From the NCBI GenBank assembly GCA_965220305.1, contig OZ244817.1:682001-746000 (forward strand): a stretch of 64,000 bases of DNA, in the 5' to 3' direction. This stretch comes from G965220305 sp965220305. Lineage in GTDB: Bacteria; Chloroflexota; Dehalococcoidia; Lucifugimonadales; UBA3495. Below the pieces are notes generated by a model. The model was not told the DNA's origin and made no database searches. It saw only the letters and a program-made list of their open reading frames with translations. Shown piece by piece: positions 35,205 through 46,421 of the stretch; position 1 is the stretch's first letter; every line of letters starts with the position of its first letter. Both the position numbers and the translations under genes were made by a program.

Positions 35205-37439
35205 ATGACTACGTTTGCCACCATCGGACGACCCGTTACCCGTCAGGAAGGCCCGGACAAGGTTTCCGGCACGTTTCTTTACTCCGCCGACGTGAACCTC
35301 CCCGGGATGCTTTGGGGCAAGGTTCTGCGCAGCCCCTACCCCCACGCCAGAATCGTATCTGTCGACGTTTCCGAGGCCGAGGCCATGCCAGGGGTTCGCG
35401 CCATCATCACCGGCAAGGACACCGCCGGAATGCGGGTGGGCCGCATGGTCCGGGACGTGCCGTTGCTGGCCGAAGACATAGTACGCTTCGTCGGTGAGAA
35501 GGTGGCTGCGGTAGCCGCCGACGACCCGGATACCGCAGAGGAAGCCCTGCTTCTTATCGACGTTGAATACGAACCGTTGCCCGCCGTCTTCGACCCTGTG
35601 GAAGCTATGGACCCGTCATCTCGGCTGGTTCACGAAGGCAACCCTGTCTTCGAGACCTCATCCGGTCCCGTACAACTCGACGGCAACATCGGGAACCACT
35701 CCGTTTGGTCCAGCGGCGACACCGAGCAAGGGTTCAAGGACTCGGTACGTATCTTCGAGCATACCTTCACCACCACCTGGGTCCACCAGGGGTACATGGA
35801 GCCCTACGCCTGCGTGGTGGACATTGACGACTCCGGGCGGATGCAGGTATGGGCCAACAACAAGGTCCCATATACCCTGCGCGCCCAGCTGTCCGACTCC
35901 CTAGGGATGCCCGAGGAGCGCATCCGGGTCAACCCCTGCGGCATTGGCGGCGACTTCGGCGGCAAGTCCCCGGCCATGAACGTGCCCCTGGCCTACCTGC
36001 TGGCGCAGAAAGCCGGGCGCCCGGTCAAGATGATTATGAACTACATCGAGGAGCTGATGGCCGGCAATCCCCGCCACCCCTCGGTGATAACCATCAAGAC
36101 CGGTGTCGACTCCGAGGGCCGGTTCCTGGCCCGGGAAAGCAAGGTGGTCTACAACGGCGGGGCATACAGCGGGTTCCGGGGCCGCCCCGGGCTGGCCGGC
36201 AGCCGAGACGGCGCCGGGGGCCAGTATCACATTCCCAACTTCCGCATCGACAGCTACATGGTCTACACCAACAACGTTCCCTGCGGCTCCTACCGGGCGC
36301 CGGGACAGCCCCAAGTAGCCTTCGCGGTGGAGTCCCATACCGACATGATTGCCCAGGAACTGGGCATGGACCCCTACGAGTTGCGGCTGCTCAACGTGGT
36401 GCGGGACGGCCAGATGTGCGCCACCGGCGCGTTTTACAACCACATCCGGGGCGAGGAGACCCTGCGGGCCGCCGCCGAGGCCGCCGGTTGGGGGACCCCC
36501 AAGGCCGGTCCCTACATGGGCCGGGGCATGTCGCTGGGACAGCGCCCCCAGGGGCAGAGCGTTTATTCGGTGACCGTCACCATGGACCGGGAGGCCAAGG
36601 TAACATTCCAGACCCTGGTGCCCGAGACGGGCACCGGGTCCCACACCGTAGGCCGGCAGGTGATCGCCGAGGACTTGGGCGTCCCGGTCAGCGACGTGAC
36701 CGCCGTTCAAATGGACACCGACGCTGGACCCACCGACAGCGGCGCGGGCAGCGGCAGCAGCGTCGGGGGGACCAACGCCGCCCTGGCCGCCGCCCAGGGT
36801 GTCCGGCGGGAGCTTACCCTGATGGCCGCCGAGTTCTACGGGTGGCCCGAGGAGCGTATCGTTTTCCGTCATGGTCGGGTGTTCGTCGGCGACGACAGCG
36901 AGGGCGGCGTGACCATCGGAGAACTGTCCGGACGGGTGGTTTCCGCCACTGGCGGGCCCGTCACATTTTCGGTAACCACACCGGCGGAGGAACCGGGCAT
37001 AACCTGCTTCTGTGCCCAGGTTGCCGAGGTGGAAGTTGACCCGGAGACTGGCGAGGTCAAACTGAACAAGTTTGTCACCGCCCACGACGTCGGCACTATC
37101 CACAACCCGATTACTCACCAGGGCCAGATTGACGGAGCGGTCATTCAGGGAGTCGGTTACGCACTGATGGAGGAGCTGCTGGCGGAGGAAGGGCAGATTT
37201 CCACCCTGAGCATGGGAGACGTGAAGACTCCGACCATCCGGGACATACCGGAGTTGGTGACGGTCCACGTGGAATCGCCGGGCGGCAACGGCCCCTTCGG
37301 AGCCAAGACCATCGGCGAACAGCCGTTGCCGCCGGTGGCGCCAGCCATTGCCAACGCGGTCTACGATGCGGTCGGCGTCCGAATCCAGCAGTTGCCCATA
37401 ACCCCAGAGGACATCCTCGCCGCCTTGAAGGAGCGGTGA
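35205..37439 (+). CDS. Xanthine dehydrogenase family, molybdopterin-binding large subunit
   Basis: 744 aa, start chosen at the ATG behind GGGGAGAGGAG; an in-frame upstream start at 35145 has no such site. N-terminal a/b hammerhead domain (GRPVTRQEGPDKVSGTFLYS, LWGKVLRSPYPHARI), then the molybdopterin domain: GIGGDFGGKSP, GSYRAPGQPQ, QDTDAGPTDSGAGSGSS-like, and the end FVTAHDVGTIHNPITHQGQI and GPFGAKTIGEQPLPPVAPAI with the Glu base in G-x-x-T-I-G-E. It would hydroxylate an aldehyde, purine or aromatic CoA compound. FAD and 2Fe2S subunits are not adjacent. Confidence 0.92.
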   Translation: MTTFATIGRPVTRQEGPDKVSGTFLYSADVNLPGMLWGKVLRSPYPHARIVSVDVSEAEAMPGVRAIITGKDTAGMRVGRMVRDVPLLAEDIVRFVGEKVAAVAADDPDTAEEALLLIDVEYEPLPAVFDPVEAMDPSSRLVHEGNPVFETSSGPVQLDGNIGNHSVWSSGDTEQGFKDSVRIFEHTFTTTWVHQGYMEPYACVVDIDDSGRMQVWANNKVPYTLRAQLSDSLGMPEERIRVNPCGIGGDFGGKSPAMNVPLAYLLAQKAGRPVKMIMNYIEELMAGNPRHPSVITIKTGVDSEGRFLARESKVVYNGGAYSGFRGRPGLAGSRDGAGGQYHIPNFRIDSYMVYTNNVPCGSYRAPGQPQVAFAVESHTDMIAQELGMDPYELRLLNVVRDGQMCATGAFYNHIRGEETLRAAAEAAGWGTPKAGPYMGRGMSLGQRPQGQSVYSVTVTMDREAKVTFQTLVPETGTGSHTVGRQVIAEDLGVPVSDVTAVQMDTDAGPTDSGAGSGSSVGGTNAALAAAQGVRRELTLMAAEFYGWPEERIVFRHGRVFVGDDSEGGVTIGELSGRVVSATGGPVTFSVTTPAEEPGITCFCAQVAEVEVDPETGEVKLNKFVTAHDVGTIHNPITHQGQIDGAVIQGVGYALMEELLAEEGQISTLSMGDVKTPTIRDIPELVTVHVESPGGNGPFGAKTIGEQPLPPVAPAIANAVYDAVGVRIQQLPITPEDILAALKER

Positions 37440-37480
37440 TGCCCGCCGCTGGCCGCTCGGCCCGGGCCCGGTAGCATCCC

Positions 37481-37864
37481 TTGGCCGTTACCGGATACCT
37501 GGTGCCCTTCCCGGACCCCGGAGCCTTCGACCTGATGAGCCGGTGGCTGGAGCAGGCGGTGGAGGCCACCGGCCCAGGGGTGATTGTGGCCCGGTTGTCC
37601 ATGCCCCGGGTAATCGTCAGGTCCACCGGGGGCGGTGCGCCCTCCCCAAGCCAGTTCGCCCGAAAAAAGCTGGAGCTTTTCCGCCAGCAGGGGGATGGTT
37701 GGGAACTTCTTTCGGAATCCGTCACCCCCAGCCCGGAGGCAACGGAAGAAGTGCGCTGGGACGTAACGGCTGCAGCGACCTACCGCAGCCGGCTGACCAA
37801 CATGGGCGGCGTAGAGGGCCAATTTTCCTTGGACTGCCGCTACCTGCCCGCAGACCTGGCCTAG
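37481..37864 (+). CDS. Hypothetical protein downstream of the molybdoenzyme
   Basis: 127 aa from a TTG start 42 bp after the molybdoenzyme stop. Seen: GYLVPFPDPGAFDLMSRWLE, QAVEATGPGVIVARLSMPRV, FSLDCRYLPADLA. No family recognised; the position suggests a small co-transcribed accessory gene. Start uncertain. Confidence 0.45.
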   Translation: MAVTGYLVPFPDPGAFDLMSRWLEQAVEATGPGVIVARLSMPRVIVRSTGGGAPSPSQFARKKLELFRQQGDGWELLSESVTPSPEATEEVRWDVTAAATYRSRLTNMGGVEGQFSLDCRYLPADLA

Positions 37865-38223
37865 CCTGCCGACGGCGGGGTGACGGCATCGCCGCCGGGT
37901 GCGTCCAAGCGAGGCTGCTGGTAACTTTACGCGCAACCAATTGCCGGGAGTGGCGGTACTGACTCCTTCTCTCGGCTTGACGTGATTGATATTCGGATGA
38001 ACCGTGCCCGAACCGGTCAGGCCAAAGCCGATTGGCCCAAAATTTCACCGCCAGCCACGTGCCTCAAATCAGAATGCAGTTACCCTGAAACCCTTCTCAC
38101 CCCACATAGGGGATGAAAACCCACCAGCCACCGTCGCTCACCCCCCAGGTCGATTGCGCCAAAGTCCAGCCCGGCCCGCCTTCCTATAATCTGTTGGGAA
38201 GGACCAACAACGGGAGGACCGAC
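37865..38223. other. Boundary region with a promoter
   Basis: No gene. TATAAT at 38185-38190 lies 34 bp upstream of the ATG at 38224 and GGGAGGA is the ribosome-binding site. The character of genes changes here from single catabolic enzymes to a same-strand accessory block. Confidence 0.4.
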
Positions 38224-39139
38224 ATGACCGCGCAACGCCTCCACACCGTCACCGGAGCCGCCGGCTACACCGGCAGGTACATCACCCAACTGCTCCTCCA
38301 TCAGGGACACCGGGTTCAGTCCATCACCGGCCACCCCCAGCGGGAAAACCCCTTCGGGGACCAGGTGCCCCTCCACCCCTTCGACTTCGACCAGCCCGAT
38401 AAGCTCACCGAGACCCTCCGGGGCACCGACACCCTCTTCAACACCTACTGGATCCGGGTGGACCACGGCGGCCGCACCCACCAGCAGTGCGTTGAGCAGA
38501 CCCGGGTGATGTTCCAAGCCGCCAGGGAGTCGGGAGTCCGCCGCATCGTCCACGTCAGCATCACCAACGCCGACCCCGGGAGCGACCTGCCCTACTTCCA
38601 GGGGAAGGGCCAACTGGAAGATGCCCTGCGGGACCTCGAGGGTGTCTCCCACGCCATCCTGAGGCCCACCGTCCTCTACAGCGCCGAGGACATCCTTCTG
38701 AACAACATCGCCTGGACGCTGCGGAAGTTTCCCGCAATCTTCCTGCCCGGTCGGGGCGAGTATGGGATACAGCCGGTCTTCGTACAAGACCTGGCGGAAC
38801 TCGCCGTCCAGATGGGAGAACGTGGAGATCGACGCCGTAGGCCCCGAGGTCTACTCCTACGCGATGCTCGTCAAGACCATCAGGAGCAAGATCCGCGCCA
38901 GGTGCGCCGTACTGCCAATGCTGGACAGCATCACCTACCTGGCGGGAAAGGCCCTGGGCCTGATGCTGGACGACATCGTGCTGACCCGGGACGAGATCAA
39001 GGGACTCTCCCGGGGACTCCTGGTATCGAGGTCCGGCGAGCCGGCCCCCTGCCCCACCAAGCTGTCGGAATGGCTGGACCGGCACTGGGACGAACTGGGC
39101 CGGAGCTACGCCAACGAGGTGAAGCGACATTACCAATAG
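38224..39139 (+). pseudogene. NmrA-like NAD(P)-binding Rossmann protein with one frameshift
   Basis: N-terminal Rossmann motif VTGAAGYTGRYITQLLL (GxxGxxG), FDQPDKLTETLRGTDTLFNT, GVRRIVHVSITNADPGSDLP, YFQGKGQLEDALRDL, LRPTVLYSAEDILLNNIAW. Near 38815 the frame shifts by one base; the rest is in 38762-39139 (ENVEIDAVGPEVYSY to RSYANEVKRHYQ). About 300 aa if repaired. Similar proteins are NAD(P)-sensing regulators or NADH:quinone oxidoreductase subunit-like reductases. Confidence 0.75.
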
Positions 39140-39148
39140 GGGGAAACC

Positions 39149-39363
39149 ATGAGCCGGAACCCAGCATATCCGAGATAGCACGGCTGGAGGCCGGACAGGC
39201 GGAGGCATTCCCACAGGCAGAGAAAAGGCTCCGGAGGATCGAACTCAGTGAGAAGCTGGCCCTGACGGGAAGCCGGGTGACCGCTCTGGACATCGAGGCC
39301 AGAGAGAAGCTGGCGGAGGCCCTGCGGTCCTGGAGAAGCTCGCGGAACAGGGAGAGACCATAG
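39149..39363 (+). pseudogene. Small helical protein with an early frameshift
   Basis: GGGGGAAACCATGAGCCGG gives a start, but the coherent frame is one base off: SISEIARLEAGQAEAFPQAE, LRRIELSEKLALTGSRVTA, EKLAEALRSWRSSRNRERP. All helix, strongly charged. No family recognised. Confidence 0.35.
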
Positions 39364-39637
39364 CCATCCTGCATGAACATCCCAGAGGAAACGGCTAGGG
39401 AGTCCCAGAACCATGAGGAAGACAATCCAGCCGGACGGGGGGAGTGGTCCGCACCAGTGCGGCGTACCTGGCCCTGGGCGCTCATGGGAACCGCCATCCT
39501 CATCACCCATGCTGGGTTCCAGCCAATCAGAAAGCACAAAGAGAGCAAAGCTAATCCCGAACTCCCAATGGAGCACAGCCACTTCGGCACATCCTGGAAC
39601 ACCCACCGCAACTCAGCAAGACAGGAGAGCAACCCCC

Positions 39638-42600
39638 ATGTTCACCCACCTGCACAACCACACCGAGTACAGCATGCTGGACGGGATCAGCCGAATCCCG
39701 GACCTGGTCGACCGGACCGTCGAGCTGGGCATGAGCGCCCTGGCGATCACCGACCACGGCTCCCTCTACGGCGCCGTCGATTTCTACTCCGAGTGCCAGG
39801 ACCGGGGCATCAAGCCCATCATCGGCTGCGAGACCTACCTGGCCCACGAGAGCCGCTTCGACCGGGGCGCCGCGGAACGCAGTCCACACCACCTGGTACT
39901 GCTGGCCCGCGACAACCAGGGTTACCGAAACCTCATGCAGCTCGTCACGCTGGCCCACCTGGAAGGCTTCCACCACCGCCCCCGAGTCGACCGCGAGATC
40001 CTGGAACACCACCGGGAGGGACTGGTCTGCCTATCGGGATGCGCCTCAGCGGAGGTGCCCCGGCTGCTGGCCGAGGGAAACATGGATGAGGCCAGAGGGG
40101 CCGCCGGCTGGCACCGGGAAATCTTCGGCGACGGCTACTTCCTGGAACTCCAGCAGCACGAGGACGTGGCCGCGCTGGACGTCATCAACAACGGGCTGAT
40201 CACCCTCAGCAGCGACCTGGACATCCCCCTGGTGGTCACGAACGACGCCCACTACGTCCGGCAGAAGGACGCGGAGTTCCAGGACCTCTACATCTGCATC
40301 CAGACCAACACCAACCAACAGGACGAGAAGCGGCTCCGGATGAAGGACAACTCGTACTACATCAAGAGCCCCGACGAGATGGCCGCGCTCTTCCCAAACT
40401 CCCCGGAGGCCCTGGAGAACACCCAGCGGATAGCCGACATGTGCAGCGTGGAGCTGGGGTTCGGGCAGACCCACCTGCCCCGGTACCAAACCCCCGGCGG
40501 CATCGACGCCGACGAGTACCTCGCGCAGCTCTGTTGGGATGGATTCAGAACGCGCTACGGCACATCCTCTCCGGAGGCCGAGCAGAGGATGAAGTACGAG
40601 CTGGAGGTCATCCGCCACACCCGGTTCGCCAACTACTTCCTGGTCGTGTGGGACATCATCGACTTCACCCGCCGGAGCCAAATCCTCTACGGAGTCCGGG
40701 GCAGCGCCTCAGCCAGCGTAGCTCTCTACTGCCTGGGCATCACCGACATCGACCCGCTGGAGTACCGCCTCGTCTTCGAGCGATTCCTGCACCTGGAGCG
40801 GAAGGAGATGCCGGACATCGACATGGACTTCCAGGACGACCGGCGGGACGAGGTGCTGCACTACGTGATCGACCGGTACGGCAGCGACAACGTCGCCCAG
40901 ATCATCACCTTCGGGACCATGGGCGCCAAGGCCGCCCTCCGGGACGTCGGCCGAGGCATGGGCATGAGCTACCGGGACGTGGACCGAATCGCCCGGATGG
41001 TGCCGCTCAAGTCCCGCACCCTGGACGCCGCCATGAAGGCCAACCAGGACCTCAGCCACGCCTACCAGAAAGAGGAGCAGGTCAAGACCCTGGTGGACGG
41101 CGCAATGGGACTGGAGGGCATCGTTCACCACGTCAGCACCCACCCGGCCGGGGTGCTCATCGCCGACGAACCCCTGGCGGATACCGTGCCCCTGCAGCGG
41201 CCGCCCAAGGGCGACGAGAACAGCCCCGTCATGATGACCCAGTACTCGATGGACCCGGTGGCCAAGCTGGGCCTGCTCAAGATGGACTTCCTGGGGCTGA
41301 CCGCCCTGACCATCTTGGACCACACCGTCAAACTGCTGGACGAGACCCAAGGCATCAGGATCGACATCTCCCAACTGCCCCTGGACGACGAGAAAACCTT
41401 CGAACTGCTGTCCTCGGGAAAAACGACGGAGGTGTTCCAGATGGAGAGCGCCGGGATGCAGCGGTACATCAGGGAACTGCAGCCGTCCACCCTGGGAGAC
41501 ATAGCGGCGATGATCGCCCTATATCGGCCCGGGCCAATGGAGCAGGTCGACAAATTCATCGGGGCCAAGCACGGGAAAAACCCAATCACCTACCCCCACG
41601 ACAGCCTGAAGGAGCTGCTCGATGAGACCTACGGGGTAATCGTCTACCAGGACCAGGTCCTGCTGATCCTGCAGAGCTTCGCCGGCTACTCCCTGGGCGA
41701 GGCCGACACGGTGCGCAAAGCGATGGGCAAGAAGATCGCCTCCCTGATGACCCAGGAGCGGGAGAAATTCATCCAGGGAGCCAAGAGCCAGGGATTCGGC
41801 GAGGAGATCGCCACCCAGATATTCGACCTGATCGAGCCCTTCGCCGGGTATGCCTTCAACAAGGCCCACAGCGTAAGCTACGCGCTGATATCCTACTGGA
41901 CCGCCTACTTCAAGACTCACCACCGCCATGAGTACATGGCGGCGGCGCTGAACTCCCGGCTGGAACATCCCGAGAGGGTCGTCACGGCCATCAACGAATG
42001 CTTCAAGCTGAAGATACCGGTGCTGCCGCCGGACATCAACCGCTCCGGCGCCCTCTTCACCATCGACCAGGACCCCGGAGAAGAAACATCCCTGCGGGTG
42101 GGACTGTCGGCAGTCAAGAACGTGAGCGAGACCGCCGTGAAACCCATCGTTGAGGAACGCCAGGCCAACGGCCCCTACGAGTCCATCGAGGACTTCTGCC
42201 GGCGGGCCGACGTGAGCGCACTGAACCGCCGCTCGCTGGAGAACCTGATCAAGGCAGGGGCCCTGGAGACCCTGGGACCAAGGGGCAGCATGCTCAGCGT
42301 GATGGACCAGATAATGAGCAACGCGCAGGCGGAATCCAGGATGAGGAACTCCGGCCAGACCAGCCTGTTCGACGCGATGGGCAGCGGCAACCAGGAGACA
42401 ATGAGGACCATCGACATGACCGGGGAGGACGCAGACCCGAAGGAAAAGGCCAAGTGGGAGAGGGAACTGATCGGCGTATCCCTGTCTCACAACCCACTGC
42501 TGGAGCTTGCCCAGTTGTACGTGGGAGACGCAGTCATCTCGCTGGACCAGATCGGAGAGGACCTGGACGGTGATCCCGTGACGCTGCTCGGGCAGATATC

Positions 42601-43270
42601 CGGCGTTCGGGAGCGGTACACCAAGGACCAGAAGAAATTCATCACGGTAACGCTGGGGTTGCTGGGAGGCGCCATCGAAGCACTCGTCTGGCCCGATGCC
42701 CTGGAGAGAATGACGGAAAACCCGAACGACTGGGATGACGGCGCGATAGTGATGGCATCAGGCCGGCTCAGGGACCGGAGCGGCCAGTACTCCCTGCACT
42801 GCGAGGAAATAGCGGAGTACTCCACATCAGGGACACAGAAAACAGCAGTCAAGAATACCCGGAGGTCCCCAAGGGGAAGAAAGACCAAGTCAACTGGGAA
42901 AACCGCCAGCGCCAAGCCCCCTGGTAGGACTGAGAAAACATCAGAGGATGCCGAGGAACCAACACGGGAAAGCATCAGAACCCCAGCATCATCCCTGGCA
43001 GGCGTGGTGCTGAGGATAACGGAGTCCGGAGACCACCCCCGGGACGCCGGTTCCCTCAGGGACGCCATCCTGGTATTGCTCAAGCATCCCGGCATGGAAC
43101 CCGTGTACCTGGAAATCCAGACCCCGGACGGCCCGGTGCTGATGGAGATGCCGGTGATCAGCATCCAATACTCCCCGGAGTTGACCGGAGAACTGCAGCA
43201 GACCTTGGGGCCGGACGCCGTATCCCTGGAAGGCGGAGAGACCAGGGAGGCGGAAACCGCAGCCGTCTGA
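39638..43270 (+). CDS. dnaE: DNA polymerase III alpha subunit (DnaE type)
   Basis: 1210 aa from ATG at 39638 (FTHLHNHTEYSMLDG); the frame extends 75 codons upstream but those codons do not look like DnaE. PHP domain with HLHNHTEYS, TDHGSLYGAVDFY and TNDAHYVRQ. Polymerase Asp residues in PDIDMDFQDDRRDEV (about D393, D395) and KMDFLGLTALTI (about D550), matching the spacing of E. coli DnaE. Then HhH region, an OB domain (VTLLGQISGVRERYTKDQ) and an unusual basic Lys/Arg/Ser/Thr linker (~1113-1165) before a C-terminal domain. It is the largest gene of the accessory block; it may be the replicase of an integrated replicon, or the chromosome's own copy. Confidence 0.93.
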   Translation: MFTHLHNHTEYSMLDGISRIPDLVDRTVELGMSALAITDHGSLYGAVDFYSECQDRGIKPIIGCETYLAHESRFDRGAAERSPHHLVLLARDNQGYRNLMQLVTLAHLEGFHHRPRVDREILEHHREGLVCLSGCASAEVPRLLAEGNMDEARGAAGWHREIFGDGYFLELQQHEDVAALDVINNGLITLSSDLDIPLVVTNDAHYVRQKDAEFQDLYICIQTNTNQQDEKRLRMKDNSYYIKSPDEMAALFPNSPEALENTQRIADMCSVELGFGQTHLPRYQTPGGIDADEYLAQLCWDGFRTRYGTSSPEAEQRMKYELEVIRHTRFANYFLVVWDIIDFTRRSQILYGVRGSASASVALYCLGITDIDPLEYRLVFERFLHLERKEMPDIDMDFQDDRRDEVLHYVIDRYGSDNVAQIITFGTMGAKAALRDVGRGMGMSYRDVDRIARMVPLKSRTLDAAMKANQDLSHAYQKEEQVKTLVDGAMGLEGIVHHVSTHPAGVLIADEPLADTVPLQRPPKGDENSPVMMTQYSMDPVAKLGLLKMDFLGLTALTILDHTVKLLDETQGIRIDISQLPLDDEKTFELLSSGKTTEVFQMESAGMQRYIRELQPSTLGDIAAMIALYRPGPMEQVDKFIGAKHGKNPITYPHDSLKELLDETYGVIVYQDQVLLILQSFAGYSLGEADTVRKAMGKKIASLMTQEREKFIQGAKSQGFGEEIATQIFDLIEPFAGYAFNKAHSVSYALISYWTAYFKTHHRHEYMAAALNSRLEHPERVVTAINECFKLKIPVLPPDINRSGALFTIDQDPGEETSLRVGLSAVKNVSETAVKPIVEERQANGPYESIEDFCRRADVSALNRRSLENLIKAGALETLGPRGSMLSVMDQIMSNAQAESRMRNSGQTSLFDAMGSGNQETMRTIDMTGEDADPKEKAKWERELIGVSLSHNPLLELAQLYVGDAVISLDQIGEDLDGDPVTLLGQISGVRERYTKDQKKFITVTLGLLGGAIEALVWPDALERMTENPNDWDDGAIVMASGRLRDRSGQYSLHCEEIAEYSTSGTQKTAVKNTRRSPRGRKTKSTGKTASAKPPGRTEKTSEDAEEPTRESIRTPASSLAGVVLRITESGDHPRDAGSLRDAILVLLKHPGMEPVYLEIQTPDGPVLMEMPVISIQYSPELTGELQQTLGPDAVSLEGGETREAETAAV

Positions 43271-43348
43271 AAGGAGGGAAGCCTGCCAAAATCAGAACAA
43301 ACCCGCAGGAGGCATTCTCTACCGAAACGGCCCACAGGAGGAAGACCT

Positions 43349-44342
43349 ATGCGCAGCACCACCAGAGTCCTATGGCTCACGATAATCACCCTCGTGGCGG
43401 TCCTGGCGGCCTGCACCGGCACACCGCAATCGCCGACCGCCGTTGCCCTCACGGCCGGAACCGAAGCGGCAGGGATCGTTCCAGAAAACCCCGGCAGGGC
43501 GGAAGCGGCAGAGATCGTTCCAGAAAACCCCGGCAGGGCGGAAAACATGACGGAGAACGAAACCAGACCACCGGAGCCCCCGCGGGACACTCCCGCAGCA
43601 GAACATGATCGACAGCCAAGGAGACCTATGCCCGAGACAATCACAGTCCCCGGCACGGAAACGTCGGATGCCCCGCCGGACTTCATCCAGCTCCACCTGG
43701 GAGCGATCAAGCACGGAAAAGACCCGCTGGAGATATTGGGAAACGTCACCCAGGCGACCCGCGCCATGAAGGACGAGGCCAACCATCAAGGAATTAAGTC
43801 GGAGGACATCCAGACCGGCGCCTTCCAAGTGTACGGGCGCCGGGTATACGACCGCGAAACCCGTGAGTACCAGCAGAAGGGCTTCACAGCCACGCAGAAC
43901 ACCAGCGTGACGATCCGCGACCTGGACAGGCGGATATGATCGTGGGCCGGCTCATTGAGGCTGTGGGATCGGCGGGCGCCGCCGAGTTGACCCTGCAGGG
44001 AGTGAACAGCGGGCTGGACGACCCGGAGGGACTGCGCCTGGTGGCCCTCGAAAAGGCGACCCGGAACCTGTGGAACCAGGCCCGCACGGTGGCCCGCACC
44101 TCGGACCGCGGGATCTGCCGACTGCTGGAAACCCAAGCGGGGGGCGCTGGGCAGTACCACGGGCAGAGCCGCCCACCATCAAGGCCGCCTCAAGCGGCAC
44201 GGAGAGCATGCGGGACTCCTACAGCAGCGACGTCTCGATCAGCCCAGGGATAGTCCAGGAAAGCAGTTGGATGACCGGAGTGTTCGAGATCACCCCCATC
44301 GGGATGACCGCTGGCCATGCAGACTGCCAGAACGGCCCATAG
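43349..44342 (+). pseudogene. SIMPL (DUF541) lipoprotein with two frameshifts
   Basis: Signal peptide with lipobox LAAC (residues ~18-21 of MRSTTRVLWLTIITLVAVLA), then a low-complexity stretch with a 39-bp tandem duplication, then SIMPL: DPLEILGNVTQATRAMKDEA, SEDIQTGAFQVYGRRVYD. The frame breaks near 43935; the next piece reads LIEAVGSAGAAELTLQGVNS, LRLVALEKATRNLWNQARTV, and a last piece (to 44342) ends VSISPGIVQESS... GVFEITPIG. Envelope protein; function of the family is not settled. Non-functional as sequenced. Confidence 0.7.
43463..43540 (+). repeat. Two tandem copies of a 39-bp unit
   Basis: GAAGCGGCAGRGATCGTTCC... repeated at 43463-43501 and 43502-43540 with one mismatch; encodes EAAGIVPENPGRA twice. 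Typical slipped-strand duplication in a flexible linker. Confidence 0.85.
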
Positions 44343-44463
44343 GTGGAAGAGACATGAGAGTTACCGACCTGGACCATTGGCTGAGGCCCCCCGGCCCGCG
44401 GAGCGCATTGCCCTAGCCGAGAAGCTGCTCCGGGAAAACCTCAAGAGCGAGGAGGGAGCTGAC

Positions 44464-46128
44464 ATGACCATCACCGAGTACGCTCCGGAATACACCAGGA
44501 AGTTCTGGGCAAAGGCGCAACCCTACCGGCAAAAGGGGCCGGAACGCATCCACCTGCTGGAGCATCACCTGGCCGACGTTGGGGCCTGCTTCGAGGCCCT
44601 GCTGGCCCAGCCCACCATCCGGCAACGACTGGCCCGCACCGCCGGCCGCAACACCCTGGACGCGGCAACCGCGGCGCGGCTGTGCGTTTTCGCCGCCCTC
44701 CACGACATCGGCAAGGTCAACACCGGCTTCCAGACCCAAATCTGGACCGACGCAGACTTGCAAGGACGGCGCAAGCCGCAATGGGCCAGCCACTCGTCGG
44801 GTCTGGTCCCGGTCTTACTCGGAGAAGATACGATTACCAACGAATGGTTCCTGGACGCACTGGGATGGGATGAAATCTGCGCGTGGGACTCGGATGACGG
44901 GATGACCGTGTCCGCCCTGTTCGCCGTCGCAGGTGCCCACCACGGCGAACCTCTGAATCTCTACGAGCCAAAAGCGGCCAACCCGTCCATCTGGCGCCCC
45001 TTCGCCAGCCTGAACCCTGAGCAGAGCGTAAGGAATATCGGACATCTGGTCCGCAGGTGGTTCCCCCAAGCCTTCGCTGACGGCGCGCCGCCGCTGCCTG
45101 CCGCACCCGCCTTCCAGCACATGTTCCTGGGCCTCTGCACCCTGGCTGACTGGATTGGCTCCGACGAGGGCTGGTTCAAGTTCGTGGATGCTCCCGACGA
45201 CAATTACATGGCGTCAGCTCGGGTCAAGACGGCCCGAGCAATCCAGAAAGTCGGGCTGGACTTGACCGAACAACGGTCCGCTTTTGGCGCCATTCCCAGC
45301 TTCGGGGGCCTGTTCGACATCCCCGGCAACCCGCCGCCCAACGCCATCCAGAATCAAGCTGCCCTGAAGACACCACTGGATGAACCCGTGGCAATCATCG
45401 AGTCCGAAACGGGTTCCGGCAAGACCGCGGCCGCCCTGTGGCGGTTCGCCAAGATGTACGAAGCGGGGCTGGTGGACGGACTTTACTTTGCGCTGCCCAC
45501 CCGCTCCGCCGCCACCCAACTGCACCAACGGGTCAACAGGTTCGTATCCAACCTGTTCCCGGCTGGCCACAAGCCCGAGCCGGTCCTGACCGTTCCGGGT
45601 TACCTGCGAGCCGGCGACTTCACCGGCAGCCATCTGCGCCGTTACGAAGTTTGGTGGGAAGACCAATCCGGCCACGACGCCCGGAGGAAACTCTGGGCGG
45701 CCGAGTCGGCCAAGCGGTTCCTGGCAGCCCAAATCGCCGTCGGAACCGTGGACCAGGCGATGATGGGCGCGCTGAAAGTCCGGCACGGCCACATGAGGGC
45801 AGCCTGCCTGGCCCGCAACCTGCTGGTGGTGGACGAGGTCCACGCGTCAGACACCTACATGCGGGCCATCATCGAAGAGCTGCTGGATGCCCACGCCGGC
45901 GCCGGCGGGTATGCCCTGCTGATGTCGGCCACCCTGGGGTCGGCGGCGCGGCACAGGCTGCTATTCCGCGGGCCGCGGGCCAGGACACGCCCACGCTGGA
46001 AGAAGCCGAGGCAGTTCACTACCCAGCGATTGTAACCGCCGACCCATCGAGCGAGGCGGTGGCGGGACTGCCGAGCAGTGCCAGCGTAAAAAGCGTCACG
46101 GTCACCCCTACTCCCATATGCTGGTCAC
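44464..46128 (+). pseudogene. cas3: CRISPR-associated Cas3 (HD nuclease-helicase), truncated
   Basis: ATG at 44464 behind GAGGAGGGAG. HD nuclease: His in LLEHHLADVG, HD in LHDIGKVNTGFQ (about residue 80), His in HSSGLVPVL and AGAHHGEPL, and LADWIGSDEGWF, a Cas3 hallmark. Helicase: Walker A ESETGSGKTAAAL (about 313-320), LPTRSAATQL, DEVHASDTYM (Walker B DEVH, about 457), and MSATLGSAAR. A one-base shift near 45955 follows, and the in-frame continuation (DTPTLEEAEAVHYPAIVTAD) runs into IS982 copy 2 at 46129. The second helicase domain is absent. No other cas gene or repeat array lies nearby. Confidence 0.85.
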
Positions 46129-46421
46129 TTAAACGCTTGGTGTGAATTGTAAACTAACAATTGATAAGGAAGGTGGCCATAGCCGATAGTTAGCTTCTAA
46201 CCTATCAAGAAAGAGGCTAAGCTATGGGAGATGTGGACACCTTCCTGACGATACTCTATGTCACCGTAGATGATTTCTGCAAGTATCAATCCCTTCCCGA
46301 GCCTACCCCCGGCCCCAAGGCTTCGCTCAGCGTAAGCGAAGTGATTACCCTGGTCATCTTCAGCCAGTGGGGGCGCTTCCGGAGTGAAGGGGACTTCTAC
46401 CGCTATGCCGCCAAACGACTA

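Noticed and set aside
35901..37268. 455-codon minus-strand frame opposite the molybdoenzyme
   Set aside because: Shadow of a convincing xanthine dehydrogenase gene on the + strand.
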